Shown one piece after another: positions 18,024 through 29,452 of a DNA stretch of 64,000 nt (position 1 is its first letter; every line of letters begins with the position of its first letter). A program made the position numbers and the translations under genes. This DNA comes from Streptococcus ilei (lineage in GTDB: Bacteria; Bacillota; Bacilli; Lactobacillales; Streptococcaceae): NCBI RefSeq assembly GCF_000479335.1, contig NC_022584.1, forward strand, positions 1,116,001 to 1,180,000, given 5' to 3'. The notes beneath the pieces are model-generated. The model was not told the origin of the DNA. It was given only the letters and a program-made list of their open reading frames with translations, and made no database searches.

Positions 18024-20273
18024 TTATAGCGCTTTACGAGCAGCTTTTGCCGCTTCTACAAGACGGATCAAGCTTTCTCTCGTTTCTTTGATACCACGTG
18101 TTTTCAAACCACAGTCTGGGTTGATCCATACTTTCTTACTTGGTACTTTCGCAAGGATGGCTTCGATGGTGTGGTCGATTTCGCCTTCGTTAGGCACACG
18201 AGGTGAGTGGATATCATATACTCCAGGCCCCACTTCTGTCTGGAAGTTTTGAGCTTTGAGTTCATCCAAGATTTCAAGGTTTGAACGGCTCGCTTCAAAT
18301 GAGATCACGTCCGCATCCATGTTGTCGATAGCTGGGATGATATCTGTAAATTCTGAGTAACACATGTGAGTGTGGATTTGAGTATCAGGCGCTACTGTTG
18401 AGTGTACCAAGCGGAAGGCTGGAATAGCCCAGTCAAGGTAGTCTTCGTACCAGTCGCTACGACGGAGTGGCAATTTTTCACGAAGAGCAGCCTCGTCGAT
18501 TTGGATAATCTTCACACCTGCAGCTTCAAGGTCAAGAACTTCTTCCTTGATAGCAAGAGCGATTTGAAGAGTCGAATCTTTGATAGAGATGTCTTCACGT
18601 GGGAATGACCAGTTAAGGATAGTAACAGGTCCAGTCAACATCCCTTTGACAGGTTTGTCCGTACGGCTTTGTGCATAGCTAGACCATTTAACAGTAATAG
18701 GGTTGAGACGAGTGACATCACCCCAGATGATTGGTGGTTTCACCCCACGCATACCGTATGATTGTACCCAACCATTCTTAGAGAAGAGGTAACCTGACAA
18801 GTTTTGACCGAAGTACTCAACCATGTCGTTCCGCTCGAATTCACCGTGTACAAGCACATCAAATCCAACTTCTTCTTGCCATTTGATCCATTCGTCGATG
18901 GTTTCAGCAAGGAAGGCATCGTATTCTTCTTGCGTCAATTCACCCTTACGGAAGGCCAAACGTTTAGCACGCACTTCCTTGGTTTGAGGGAATGAACCGA
19001 TGGTTGTTGTTGGAAGGGCTGGAAGCTTGAAGGCTTCTTCTTGGATGGCTTCACGTTCAGCAAAGGCCGGCAAACGAGTGTAGTCTGCGTCTGTCAATCC
19101 AGCGATACGCGCGCGAAGTTCCGCATTTGCCCCGACACGTTCTGTTGCAAAGAGTTCTTTGTTGGCTGCAAGAGCTTGTTCACCTTGACCGTTGCGGATA
19201 GCATCCAAGTCACGGAGTTCTTCCAATTTTTCAACTGCAAAAGCAAAATGATTCAAGATAGCTGGTTCAAAGTCTTCGTTAGCAGTCGTAAATGGTACAT
19301 GAAGCAGTGAGCAAGAAGTTGTCAAGACAACATTTTCAGCTGGAACTTGTTTCAAAATTTCCAAGCTTGCTTCGTAGTTATTACGCCAGATGTTCTTACC
19401 ATTGACAATACCTGCATAAAGAGTCTTATCAGCTGGGAAGCCACCTTTCACAAGTTCAAGAGTTTTCTTCCCTTCAACAAAGTCAAGACCGATAGCATCT
19501 ACTGGCAATTTCACAAGGTCAGCGTAGATGTCACGCACGTCACCAAAGTAAGTTTGGATCAAGACCTCAAGACCTTTTTTGTCAGCCAAGAGTTTGTTGT
19601 AGAGGTTTAAGAAGAGTGCTTTTTCTTCAGCTGTCAAGTCTTTGACAAGAGCTGCTTCATCCAGTTGAATACGAGTTGCACCAAGCTCTGCCAATTTAGC
19701 AAAAACATCTTGGTAAGCAGCCACTAAGCTATCTACGAAGTCTTCTGCTTTCACGCCTTCTTCAAAGTCTGACAATTGAAGGAAAGTGAATGGTCCAACC
19801 ACAACTGGGCGAGTGTCAAGACCCAATTCTTTGGCTTCTTGGTACTCATCAAAAATCTTGTGACCAGCCAATTTGACTTCTGTTGTTTTTTCAAATTTTG
19901 GAACGATATAGTGGTAGTTGGTGTTGAACCATTTCTTCATTGGAAGAGCACGCACATCCCCTTTTTCACCTTGGTAACCACGCGCCAAAGCAAAGTAGCG
20001 TTCAAGGTCAGACAAGTCCAAATTTTGAACCGACTCAGGAACCACGTTGAAAAGGAAGGCTGCATCTAGGAAGTTGTCATAATGTGAAAAGTCATTTGAT
20101 GGGATTTCAGTGATGCCTTTTTCTTTGACAATGTTCCAGTGTTTGGCACGCAATTCTTTTGCAGCACCCAACAAATCTTCAGCTGTAATTTCGTTTCTAA
20201 AATATTTCTCAGTTGTAAATTTTAGTTCGCGGAATTCACCCAAACGAGGGAATCCAATAATTGTAGTTGACAT
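18024..20273 (-). CDS. metE: Cobalamin-independent methionine synthase
   Basis: 749 residues. Transfers the methyl group of 5-methyl-THF polyglutamate to homocysteine with zinc in the cytoplasm. The N-terminal half starts with [18 protein letters not shown] and the C-terminal catalytic half has [36 protein letters not shown] and [12 protein letters not shown], which supply the zinc ligands His and Cys. ATG follows GGAGGACAAAAC. An inverted repeat upstream resembles the MET-box bound by MtaR/MetR regulators. Length is normal for the family. Confidence 0.96.
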   Translation of the reverse strand: MSTTIIGFPRLGEFRELKFTTEKYFRNEITAEDLLGAAKELRAKHWNIVKEKGITEIPSNDFSHYDNFLDAAFLFNVVPESVQNLDLSDLERYFALARGYQGEKGDVRALPMKKWFNTNYHYIVPKFEKTTEVKLAGHKIFDEYQEAKELGLDTRPVVVGPFTFLQLSDFEEGVKAEDFVDSLVAAYQDVFAKLAELGATRIQLDEAALVKDLTAEEKALFLNLYNKLLADKKGLEVLIQTYFGDVRDIYADLVKLPVDAIGLDFVEGKKTLELVKGGFPADKTLYAGIVNGKNIWRNNYEASLEILKQVPAENVVLTTSCSLLHVPFTTANEDFEPAILNHFAFAVEKLEELRDLDAIRNGQGEQALAANKELFATERVGANAELRARIAGLTDADYTRLPAFAEREAIQEEAFKLPALPTTTIGSFPQTKEVRAKRLAFRKGELTQEEYDAFLAETIDEWIKWQEEVGFDVLVHGEFERNDMVEYFGQNLSGYLFSKNGWVQSYGMRGVKPPIIWGDVTRLNPITVKWSSYAQSRTDKPVKGMLTGPVTILNWSFPREDISIKDSTLQIALAIKEEVLDLEAAGVKIIQIDEAALREKLPLRRSDWYEDYLDWAIPAFRLVHSTVAPDTQIHTHMCYSEFTDIIPAIDNMDADVISFEASRSNLEILDELKAQNFQTEVGPGVYDIHSPRVPNEGEIDHTIEAILAKVPSKKVWINPDCGLKTRGIKETRESLIRLVEAAKAARKAL

Positions 20274-20355
20274 GTTTTGTCCTCCAAAAATTCAAGTTGA
20301 GTCTATCTTATCAGAAGAAGCACCTTCTGTATAATTGCTTTTCAATGGTTTACGA

Positions 20356-20372
20356 TATAGCCAGAAACTATA
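20356..20372 (-). promoter_or_regulatory. MET-box-like operator upstream of metE
   Basis: TATAG-N7-CTATA palindrome (TATAGCCAGAAACTATA on the plus strand), 83 bp before the metE ATG. It matches the TATAGTTT-centred motif described for MtaR/MetR in streptococci. A second, weaker dyad (TTATAaaaaataacTATAA) is at 20426-20444. Confidence 0.6.
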
Positions 20373-20503
20373 ACCTTATAGATCAAGGGTTTTCCCCTCT
20401 TGTCATTCACCAGAACTAATAGTCCTTATAAAAAATAACTATAAGCTTTCTACCAGACAGGCCCAGACCCCTCCCATTCGTCAGTCCTAGTCTTCTCAAA
20501 AAC

Positions 20504-20530
20504 AAAAAAAGAAGCTATCCGCTTCTTTTT
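20504..20530 (-). terminator. Terminator of the dexB pseudogene
   Basis: Minus-strand AAAAAGAAGC and GCTTCTTTTTTTG around a 5-nt loop, ten bases after the stop codon. Confidence 0.8.
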
Positions 20531-20539
20531 ATTAGGAAC

Positions 20540-22153
<1,614 letters not shown>

Positions 22154-22251
22154 GTACTTCTCCTTTTTGATTTCACTTGTAATCCCTTTCATCATAACCA
22201 AACTTGAAAGGAATTGCAACTCTTAGTGGATCTATCAGTCTCCTTTAAAAT

Positions 22252-22285
22252 AAAAAAAAGAAGTCACTTTAGAAGACCTCCTTTT
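22252..22285 (-). terminator. Terminator of the acyltransferase gene
   Basis: Minus strand GGAGGTC pairs with GACTTCT around a short loop, followed by a run of T. The stem overlaps the end of the coding frame. Confidence 0.6.
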
Positions 22286-23310
22286 TTATCCTTCTCACCC
22301 TCTTTTCATTTTGCCAATTGTGATAAGAGAGCATGGCCAATCCAAAGAGATGGCTTCCAAACAAGGGCACCACAAAAATCAGCTTGCCTCTGTCTGGATA
22401 AGAAAGCGGGAGATTGCTAAAACCATAGCGAGCCCACTCGATGAAGATCGGATGCGAAAAGTAAAGTGCCATACTCATCTGTTTTAAATACTGTAAGTCA
22501 TAAGATTTTAAAAAGGACGATTTTAGGCAAGCATTGACCAAATAGACCGTCACAAAAGGAAGGAGCAAGAAAAAGTTCTTATCCATTCCTTCATGTTGAA
22601 AAATAACTACGCCTTCTAAACAGAGGAAACCAAAAGTCAGAGCAACCTTTTGCCAACGGTGAACCCTAAAATTTTGTGAATGAAAATGATCAAACAGATA
22701 GTAACCCATATAGATAAAAATAGGCGTGTAAAAGAATCCATTTCGAGCAGTGAAAAATAAGTTGCTGTAGAGCTGGTATCCCTTGAGAAGACTCGTGGTA
22801 TCCAGATAAGCCGAATAGGTCTCAACCAAGCCCCAGCAATAGAGGAGCAAGCTGATCACCCCCTCCCAAACCATGCCCAAGCGTTTGACCAGTTGATTGA
22901 CCAAAAACAAACCTAGCAAAAAAGCTGGGATATACCAGAGTTGGTAACACATCCCCAAATAGACCAGAGCGATGAGGACGCCAGCTAGAAAGAGAGATAC
23001 TGGGAGGTTGAGACTAGAAAAAAAAGAACCAGGCATATGGAAGATAGACACAACTCCAAAATAAATAAGTTTTTATGATTTTGACCAGATAGGCCTTCAT
23101 TTTCCTCGAATCCCTTAGTGATTGCTTGAGGAAAAAGCTAGCACAGACGATAAAAAATGGTACCGCCATCCTTCCCAGGATGCTCTTAAGAGCAAAATGC
23201 ACCGGCTCATAGGAAGTTAAGCGACCACTATGAACCATAATCACTGCAATCGCAAAAAGGTATTGAAAGAGACTTATCGTGGAGGTGTTATAAAGGGGAT
23301 TCTTTTTCAT
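22269..23310 (-). pseudogene. Membrane acyltransferase (acyltransferase 3 family), frameshifted in an 8-base homopolymer
   Basis: Start ATG at 23310 (MKKNPLYNTSTISLFQYLF) behind AAGGAG. The frame breaks in a run of eight T on the minus strand (23025-23018): the first part ends YAWFFFF-stop and the rest continues in another frame with about eight hydrophobic segments. One base fewer in the run would give a continuous 346-residue protein. The N-terminal FAIAVIMVHSGR fits the His of OafA/WecH-like acyltransferases, which acylate surface sugars. The single lesion in a homopolymer could be a reversible phase switch, a decayed gene or a base-calling error. Confidence 0.8.
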
Positions 23311-23413
23311 GTCCGACTCCTTGCCAAATGCAGATTCTATGGTTATTTTAGCATGAAAGGTAAGGGCAAGCAAGGAATCTTTGGATCCTTATCTACCTTT
23401 TTCCCTTTATTTT

Positions 23414-23428
23414 TGATATACTCAAAGC
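23414..23428 (+). promoter_or_regulatory. Extended -10 promoter immediately before pabB
   Basis: TG at 23414-23415, then TATACT at 23417-23422, with no -35. The pabB ATG begins seven bases after the -10, where transcription itself should start, so the message would have almost no leader. No ribosome site is present. Confidence 0.6.
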
Positions 23429-25156
23429 ATGCACAAACAAACGATTATTGATTTTAAAGAGCTTGGATTGCGACAGCTTTTCACCAAGCCCATAAGGGAA
23501 TTAAAAACCAGAGACATAGATCAAGTTGAGGGCCTTCTTAAAGAAGTGGAAACTTACCAAGAAGCTGGTTTTTATGCCGTAGGCTATGTCAGCTATGAGG
23601 CTGCTCCTGCTTTTGAGAAAAAATTAGCTGTCCATCCTGCACCTCTCATGGGAGAGTATCTCCTCTACTTCACCATTCACGAGAAAGTAGAAACCCTTCC
23701 TTTCCCAGAGGACTATGAGGTTGTGGACCTACCTGCCAATTGGAAGGAAGAGGTCGAGGCGCCTGCCTATCAAGAAGCCATTGAGACCATCCAGCACCAC
23801 ATCCGTCAAGGAGATACCTACCAGGTCAACTATACCATCCAGCTTTCTCAAGAGCTAGAGGCTGATCCTTTGGCCATCTATAATCGCTTAGTGGTAGAGC
23901 AAAAGGCCCATTACAATGCCTTTATCCAGCACGATGATGTGTCCATCCTCTCTATCAGCCCTGAACTCTTTTTTGAACAAGAAGATCGGCTATTGACCAC
24001 GCGCCCCATGAAGGGGACTACTCGTCGTGGCCTCACCAACCAAGCTGATCTTGAAGAGGCAGCTTGGTTAGAAGCAGACCCCAAAAATCGAGCGGAAAAT
24101 ATGATGATTGTAGATCTCCTCCGCAATGATATGAACCGGATTTCGGAAATTGGAAGTGAGCAGGTGACCCGTCTCTGCCAAGTTGAGCAATACTCTACCG
24201 TTTGGCAGATGACGTCGACCATTAAAAGTCGCTTGCGCCCAGAGATCGACCTGGTTCAAACCTTCCAGGCCCTCTTTCCTTGTGGTTCGATTACAGGGGC
24301 ACCGAAAATCTCTACTATGGAAATTATTCAAAAGACAGAGGCTGCTCCTCGCGGAGTCTACTGTGGAACGATCGGTATCCTTCTTCCAAAAGGGAAACGG
24401 ATCTTCAATGTGGCTATCCGAACCCTTCAAATGCAAGGCACCAAAGCCATCTATGGCGTAGGAGGGGGCATCACTTGGGACAGCAAATGGAAATCCGAAT
24501 ACCAGGAAACTAAGCAAAAGTCTGCTGTTCTCTACCGTCAAGAGCCTCGATTTGACCTCTTGACAACTGGTCGTATCCACCAAGGAGAGTTGACCTTCCT
24601 GAAGCAACATCTAACCCGTTTGAGAGAGGCCAGCCGCTACTTTGCCTATCCTTATAATGAGCAAAAGCTCTTGAACAAACTTCAAGAAGAGCTCACTCAT
24701 GTTGATTCTAGCCTTGACTATCGTTGTCGGATAGCCTTGCAGAAAAACGGAAACTTCCAACTGACGATTACGGAGCTAACAGACTTGCCAGCTAGCTATC
24801 TACAGGCTCAATTACGAGAACAAACTGCACCATTAAACCGACCTTTTACCTATTTTAAAACGAGCCAGAGAGACCACCTCATCCAGTTAGATCGGGAGCA
24901 GATCTACTATTTAGAAGACGGAACCTTACTAGAGACGACCATTGGCAATCTCATCCTAGAGATCAAGGGCCAACTCTATACTCCTCCAGCTCACCTCCCT
25001 TTATTAGATGGGATCTACCGTCGCCATCTATTGGAAACTGGACAAGTAGAGGAAAAACTCTTGACCCTGAAGGATTTAGAAGTTGCTGACAGAGTCTATG
25101 CCTGCAATGCCCTTCGTGGACTTTATCCACTCGATTTTACAAGAAAGAACCCATAA
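23429..25156 (+). CDS. pabB: Aminodeoxychorismate synthase component I fused to aminodeoxychorismate lyase
   Basis: 575 residues. The first 370 or so form the chorismate-binding domain (SPELFFEQEDRLLTTRPMKG, GSITGAPKISTMEII, GVGGGITWDS) that makes 4-amino-4-deoxychorismate. The last 200 form a class IV aminotransferase-like PabC domain (LEDGTLLETTIGNLILEI) that releases pyruvate to give p-aminobenzoate for folate. Ammonia must come from a PabA encoded elsewhere. The start has no ribosome site and seems leaderless; no other in-frame start fits better. The stop overlaps the next gene by one base. Confidence 0.92.
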   Translation: MHKQTIIDFKELGLRQLFTKPIRELKTRDIDQVEGLLKEVETYQEAGFYAVGYVSYEAAPAFEKKLAVHPAPLMGEYLLYFTIHEKVETLPFPEDYEVVDLPANWKEEVEAPAYQEAIETIQHHIRQGDTYQVNYTIQLSQELEADPLAIYNRLVVEQKAHYNAFIQHDDVSILSISPELFFEQEDRLLTTRPMKGTTRRGLTNQADLEEAAWLEADPKNRAENMMIVDLLRNDMNRISEIGSEQVTRLCQVEQYSTVWQMTSTIKSRLRPEIDLVQTFQALFPCGSITGAPKISTMEIIQKTEAAPRGVYCGTIGILLPKGKRIFNVAIRTLQMQGTKAIYGVGGGITWDSKWKSEYQETKQKSAVLYRQEPRFDLLTTGRIHQGELTFLKQHLTRLREASRYFAYPYNEQKLLNKLQEELTHVDSSLDYRCRIALQKNGNFQLTITELTDLPASYLQAQLREQTAPLNRPFTYFKTSQRDHLIQLDREQIYYLEDGTLLETTIGNLILEIKGQLYTPPAHLPLLDGIYRRHLLETGQVEEKLLTLKDLEVADRVYACNALRGLYPLDFTRKNP

Positions 25157-25770
25157 TGAAACTTGTTTTTTTACATGGCCTAGGCCAGGATGCTCATTCT
25201 TGGCAAAGTGTTCAAGATGCACTTTCCCCCTTGCCTTCTGACTCTTTCGCTATTTTCTCTTCTCCAAGCGAAAGCTACCAGGAGGCCAAAGAAAGACTGA
25301 CGGAGTGTCTCCAACAAGAAAGCGAGCCCTTTATTCTGGTTGGACTCTCACTGGGTGGCGTTCTCGCTCTTGAACTCTCCAGCCAAGACTTACCACACCT
25401 CAAGGGCTTGGTGCTCTCAGGGACACAATACAAACTCAAGACCAATTTCCTCTATCGGCTCCAGATCCTCCTCTTTCGTCTGCTTCCCAAACAGGTCTTT
25501 GAAAAGCAGGGTGCCAACAAACAGCACATGTTGCAAATCTTGACCGAGTTAAAAAGTCTTAATCTAACCGATACTGCTAAAACTTGTCCTCTCCCTAGCT
25601 TAGTGATTTGTGGCAGCAAAGATAGGGCCAATCAGGCTTCTTCGAAAAAGTTGGCGAATCTCCTGCCTAAAGGGCACTATCAAGAAATCGCAGATGGAGG
25701 CCATCTACTCAATACTCAGAAACCCAATGAACTGGCACAAGTCATCAAGGAGTTTTTGAAGAACATCTAG
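25156..25770 (+). CDS. Alpha/beta hydrolase
   Basis: 204 residues. Start ATG overlaps the pabB stop (TAATG), so translation is probably coupled. The fold's nucleophile elbow is GLSLGG near residues 60-65, the acid is likely the Asp in GSKDRANQ and the His is in DGGHLLN. N-terminal MKLVFLHGLGQDAHSWQ supplies the oxyanion region. The substrate is unknown. Coupling to pabBC suggests a folate or chorismate link but does not show it. It has no signal peptide. Confidence 0.85.
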   Translation: MKLVFLHGLGQDAHSWQSVQDALSPLPSDSFAIFSSPSESYQEAKERLTECLQQESEPFILVGLSLGGVLALELSSQDLPHLKGLVLSGTQYKLKTNFLYRLQILLFRLLPKQVFEKQGANKQHMLQILTELKSLNLTDTAKTCPLPSLVICGSKDRANQASSKKLANLLPKGHYQEIADGGHLLNTQKPNELAQVIKEFLKNI

Positions 25771-25823
25771 TAAAAAAGGACAGAAGTCTTCTTGAATCAA
25801 GATAGGCTAACTGTTCTTTTTTA
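25771..25823 (+). terminator. Terminator after the pabB-hydrolase operon
   Basis: GTAAAAAAGGACAG and CTGTTCTTTTTTAC are complementary arms around a loop of about 25 nt, ending in a T-run. Confidence 0.7.
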
Positions 25824-25934
25824 CTTTTTAAAATTTTAGAAATATTTTAGAATTGCTTGATAGTTATTTGAAAAGCAAGCTGTATACTAAGAGTGTAAAG
25901 AAAACAACTAGTCATTTGGACGAAGGAGAAAACC

Positions 25935-26843
25935 ATGGAAAAAGTATTAGAAATTTCCCATTTGAGTAAAAAATTTGGTCAACAATACGCCTTAAACGAT
26001 GTGAATCTGAGCATTCGCAAAGGTGATGTCTACGGCCTGATCGGTAAGAACGGAGCTGGGAAAACCACCCTCATCAAGGTCATTACCCAGCTAATTCAAG
26101 AAACTGACGGAAGCGTCTCCCTCTTTGCTTCTACAAATCGCTCCCAGTGGACCCAAGCCCTGAAACGTGTCGGATCCGTCATTGAGAGTCCCGTGGCACA
26201 CAAACATATGACTGCCTATCAAAACTTAGTCTACTATTGCAAGGCTCGCCATATCCCAAACCCCGACCAGGTCATCAAAGAAACTCTGAACTATGTCGGC
26301 CTGAGTAATACAGGCAAGAAAAAATTTCGTGATTTTTCACTGGGAATGAAACAACGGTTGGGAATTGCCATTGCGCTCATTGCCAAACCCGACTTCCTCA
26401 TTCTGGACGAACCCATCAATGGTCTTGATCCGGTCGGAATCAAGGAATTTCGTCAGATGATCAAGCGCCTCAATGATGAACTCGGCATGACCATCCTCAT
26501 TTCCAGTCATATCCTCTCTGAACTCTATCTGGTTGCTAATCGCTTTGGCATTGTCGACCAAGGACGCCTGATCAAAGAAATTAGCAAGGCCGAATTCGAA
26601 GAACAGGGAGAAGATTACATCATCCTCAAGACCAATCAACTAGCCCTTGCGAGTCAACTGATCCAGGATCAACTCCATCATCGCATCAAGGTCATCGATA
26701 AGGATGGAGAAATCCATATCTTTGGCCAGACTCACGATATTAAAGTCATTGTCAAAGCTCTCGTTCAAGCAGATATTGATGTAGACGAAATCTACTATGC
26801 CCGCCAAGATCTGGAAAAATTCTTTACGGACCTGGTAGACTAG
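25935..26843 (+). CDS. ABC transporter ATP-binding protein
   Basis: 302 residues with Walker A GKNGAGKTTL near residue 40, signature SLGMKQRLGIA, Walker B FLILDEPINGLDP and switch His in ISSHILSEL. The roughly 90-residue C-terminal extension is typical of drug/peptide exporters of the bacitracin/lantibiotic-protection type. ATG follows GAAGGAGAAAACC. It pairs with the permease gene 54 nt downstream. A histidine kinase and response regulator converge on it from the right, which suggests a cell-envelope stress or antimicrobial-peptide exporter, but no substrate can be read from sequence. Confidence 0.9.
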   Translation: MEKVLEISHLSKKFGQQYALNDVNLSIRKGDVYGLIGKNGAGKTTLIKVITQLIQETDGSVSLFASTNRSQWTQALKRVGSVIESPVAHKHMTAYQNLVYYCKARHIPNPDQVIKETLNYVGLSNTGKKKFRDFSLGMKQRLGIAIALIAKPDFLILDEPINGLDPVGIKEFRQMIKRLNDELGMTILISSHILSELYLVANRFGIVDQGRLIKEISKAEFEEQGEDYIILKTNQLALASQLIQDQLHHRIKVIDKDGEIHIFGQTHDIKVIVKALVQADIDVDEIYYARQDLEKFFTDLVD

Positions 26844-26897
26844 TCAACCCACCGTCTTGTATTACTTATCCCACACATTTCATTTAGGAGATTTATC

Positions 26898-27650
26898 ATG
26901 TTGCATACCATTCAAGCAGATTTTTATAGACTTTTTCGCTCCAAAGGTTTTTGGATTACAGAAGCCATTCTCGTTCTCAACATCCTGTCTGGAGTCATCT
27001 TTGGAGTTGCTGGACACGCCGGTGTCAATACGGAATCAAAAATCCCCCTAACGACAGAAGTTTGGACGGGTTTTAAAGCCTTGATCAACTACTCCGCCAG
27101 CATCAGTATGACCATTCTCTTTACTATTATTGTCATCACCCTGGTCCTGGGAACAGATTTAACACAAAATTTATACAAGAATAGTCTAGCCTATGGTGTC
27201 TCTCGCACTAGCTACTACTTTGCTAAAAGTGCTGTTGTCTTGACCATTGCTCTTTTCCAATTTCTCGTTTCTTATGGTCTTGTCTTCTCGATCGCGACCC
27301 TCTACAATGGACTTGGCACCATGCCTGACCACTTCTTCTCTCATTTTGGCTTGACCCTTCTGATTCAGTTCCTCTCCACCTTGGCTTGGGTCAGCATTAT
27401 TTCCTTCCTCCTTTACGCCAGCCAATCTATCACCTTGGCTTTCGTTGGCTACTTTGTTGGAAATATCTTCTTAAGCCTTCCTGCGCTCTTCTTTAAAGAC
27501 ATCGACATTTTGCACTATCTAAACTTGGAATTCCAATATTCCATGGTCCAAAGTACGACAGCAACCAACAATACCCTCTCTATCGCCCTTGGATTCATCC
27601 TTGTTTTCGGCTTCCTGGGACTCGCTACTTTCAAACACAAAGATTTATAA
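26898..27650 (+). CDS. ABC-2 type permease
   Basis: 250 residues with six hydrophobic segments (about 18-40, 63-85, 105-130, 140-165, 170-190, 222-245). The length and topology match permeases that dimerise with the ATPase encoded upstream. ATG follows TTAGGAGATTTATC. The first extracellular loop is short, so it is not a BceB-type permease with a large sensor loop. It ends at a strong bidirectional terminator. Confidence 0.85.
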   Translation: MLHTIQADFYRLFRSKGFWITEAILVLNILSGVIFGVAGHAGVNTESKIPLTTEVWTGFKALINYSASISMTILFTIIVITLVLGTDLTQNLYKNSLAYGVSRTSYYFAKSAVVLTIALFQFLVSYGLVFSIATLYNGLGTMPDHFFSHFGLTLLIQFLSTLAWVSIISFLLYASQSITLAFVGYFVGNIFLSLPALFFKDIDILHYLNLEFQYSMVQSTTATNNTLSIALGFILVFGFLGLATFKHKDL

Positions 27651-27653
27651 AAA

Positions 27654-27688
27654 GTAGGACTTGACGATTGGTCAAGTCCTACTTTTTT
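27654..27688. terminator. Bidirectional terminator between permease and histidine kinase
   Basis: Perfect 12-bp stem GTAGGACTTGAC / GTCAAGTCCTAC with a 5-nt loop and flanking A/T runs. The kinase stop codon lies within the right arm. Confidence 0.9.
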
Positions 27689-28560
27689 AATGTAATGGTC
27701 AAGATAAACCAGTCTGCCTCCGTTGCCAGTTGCAAATCTCCCCCTAAAATCTCTACAAAATTTTGAATGATGTAGAGACCCAAGCCAGAAGACTCCTCTG
27801 TATCCGATAGATTTTCGGAGTAGAAGCGACTAGCTAATTGGTCTAAGTGTTGAATCGGCTGTTGCACAATATTTCGCAGTTCGACCCGAATTGTCTCCAC
27901 ATCAGAAGTCAGGGTCAAACGGGCCTCTTCCTTCCCATGCTTGAGGACATTGCTGAGCATATTTTGCAAGAGGCGCTCCCAAAGCTCAGGATCAGTAGCA
28001 TAATGGAGATGCTCTTCTAACTCTACCTCTAGTGCAATCCCCGCCTCAGACAAGCTATCATAATACTGGAATAACTGCTGGGTTAGGACTTGGCTGAGAT
28101 TAACGTCTGAAAGCCGAGGCTGAATGGCACCCTCCATCAAGCGTCTGTATTCCAAGAGTGATTCCAAGCGTTTTGAGACGACTTGAAGATTGGAAGAAAT
28201 TTTTTTCAGTTTTTCCTCTTCTTGCGTCCCACTCTTGATGATTTGTTGGGTATAACCAGACGCAATGGTCAAAGGCGTCCGAATATCGTGAGCAATATTA
28301 CTGATGGCCATATCCAAGGTTTTCTTCTCTTGGAAGGCAATCCGATTGGTCCGCTCGATCTGGTCAAAGAGCTCACTGACCTGTTTGGTCAAGGCGACCA
28401 ATTCTTTATTTGAAACACGTGACGTCAACCGTACCCCACTCCCATTTTGGAGCTTCTTTTGAATCTGCTCCTGCAAATCCTTTAAAGCTGAAAGCAAGCG
28501 AACATAGCCCAGTCCCAAGAGAAGGACAAGGAAGACTAGAACTAGAACCAATCCCCACAT
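27679..28560 (-). CDS. Sensor histidine kinase with one membrane helix
   Basis: 293 residues. One N-terminal helix (about 2-20) is followed directly by a coiled linker, then the HisKA motif NIAHDIRTPLTIASGY (phospho-acceptor His about residue 92), an N box in LLQNMLSNVLKHG and the G box SSGLGLYI. With no extracellular domain it cannot sense a ligand outside by itself; such kinases usually listen to a partner membrane protein. Its start overlaps the response-regulator stop (TAATG). The convergent ABC exporter is an obvious candidate partner, by position only. Confidence 0.9.
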   Translation of the reverse strand: MWGLVLVLVFLVLLLGLGYVRLLSALKDLQEQIQKKLQNGSGVRLTSRVSNKELVALTKQVSELFDQIERTNRIAFQEKKTLDMAISNIAHDIRTPLTIASGYTQQIIKSGTQEEEKLKKISSNLQVVSKRLESLLEYRRLMEGAIQPRLSDVNLSQVLTQQLFQYYDSLSEAGIALEVELEEHLHYATDPELWERLLQNMLSNVLKHGKEEARLTLTSDVETIRVELRNIVQQPIQHLDQLASRFYSENLSDTEESSGLGLYIIQNFVEILGGDLQLATEADWFILTITLKK

Positions 28561-29249
28561 TACTTGTCTCCTTTCAAGCGAACACCCAAGCCCCAGACGG
28601 TTTCAATGTAATCCTCATTAGGATCGAGTTGGGCAATTTTCTTTCGGAGATTGCTCAATTGGGCATTGAGCGTATTGTCTCCAGGCAGATAGACCTCTTC
28701 CCAGACTGCCTCATACAATTCTTCTTTGGTGAAAATCTTCTTTGGATGCGCCAATAAAGTTTCAAAAATTTGAAATTCCTTTTTACCTAAGCGAAGCGTT
28801 TTTTCTCCAGACTCCAGTTCAAAGCTTTCTGGGTTCAGGACCAGATTTTTAACAGTCAGCTTTTTCGATGATGGAGCTTCCTGTGCCGGAGTGAGGTTAT
28901 TTCTCAGTTGCACTGTCACCCGAGCAGCCACCTCATCCAGATTAAAGGGCTTGACGATATAATCATTGGCACCTGCAAGGAGATACTGGCTAATGAGGTG
29001 TTTGTCACCAAGAGCTGTCATCATGATGACCGGTACCTGACTCTGCAAACGGATTTCCTCAAGGACCTGATCCCCATTTTTCCCAGGAAGCATGATATCG
29101 AGAAGGACCAAATCAATGCTTTCTTGCTGGAAGAGTCGTAGCCCTTCTGTACCTGAAAAAGCCTGAAGCACCTCATGGTCTTCGCTTAAGAGACTATACA
29201 AAATTTCTTGGATATCATTATTATCTTCAATTAATAAGATGCGTGCCAC
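28560..29249 (-). CDS. OmpR/PhoB-family response regulator
   Basis: 229 residues. The receiver domain starts VARILLIEDNND and has phospho-acceptor Asp in LVLLDIMLPGKNG, Thr in MMTALGD and Lys in IVKPF. The C-terminal winged helix ends with NLRKKIAQ and TVWGLGVRLKG. I use the GTG at 29249, eight bases after AGAGGAG; the GTG at 29258 abuts that ribosome site. It forms an operon with the kinase. Confidence 0.92.
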   Translation of the reverse strand: MARILLIEDNNDIQEILYSLLSEDHEVLQAFSGTEGLRLFQQESIDLVLLDIMLPGKNGDQVLEEIRLQSQVPVIMMTALGDKHLISQYLLAGANDYIVKPFNLDEVAARVTVQLRNNLTPAQEAPSSKKLTVKNLVLNPESFELESGEKTLRLGKKEFQIFETLLAHPKKIFTKEELYEAVWEEVYLPGDNTLNAQLSNLRKKIAQLDPNEDYIETVWGLGVRLKGDK

Positions 29250-29452
29250 TTGCCTCACTCCTCTTTTCTATGCTTACGAAATCATTTCTATTCCCCTAGC
29301 CTATCAAATAAAGGGACCTTCGTCAATGAAAATCTGATAAAATCCTATAGTCCCCAGGTAGAGCTGCATGGTAGGTCATCACAAGATGAACTTGACTATC
29401 CTTTCTTTCAAAGGGTATAATAGGACCAATGACACAATAGGGAGAATCATCT

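Noticed and set aside
20274..20539. SAM or T-box riboswitch before metE
   Set aside because: Only short dyads and a MET-box-like palindrome are present; the leader is too short and unstructured for these riboswitches.
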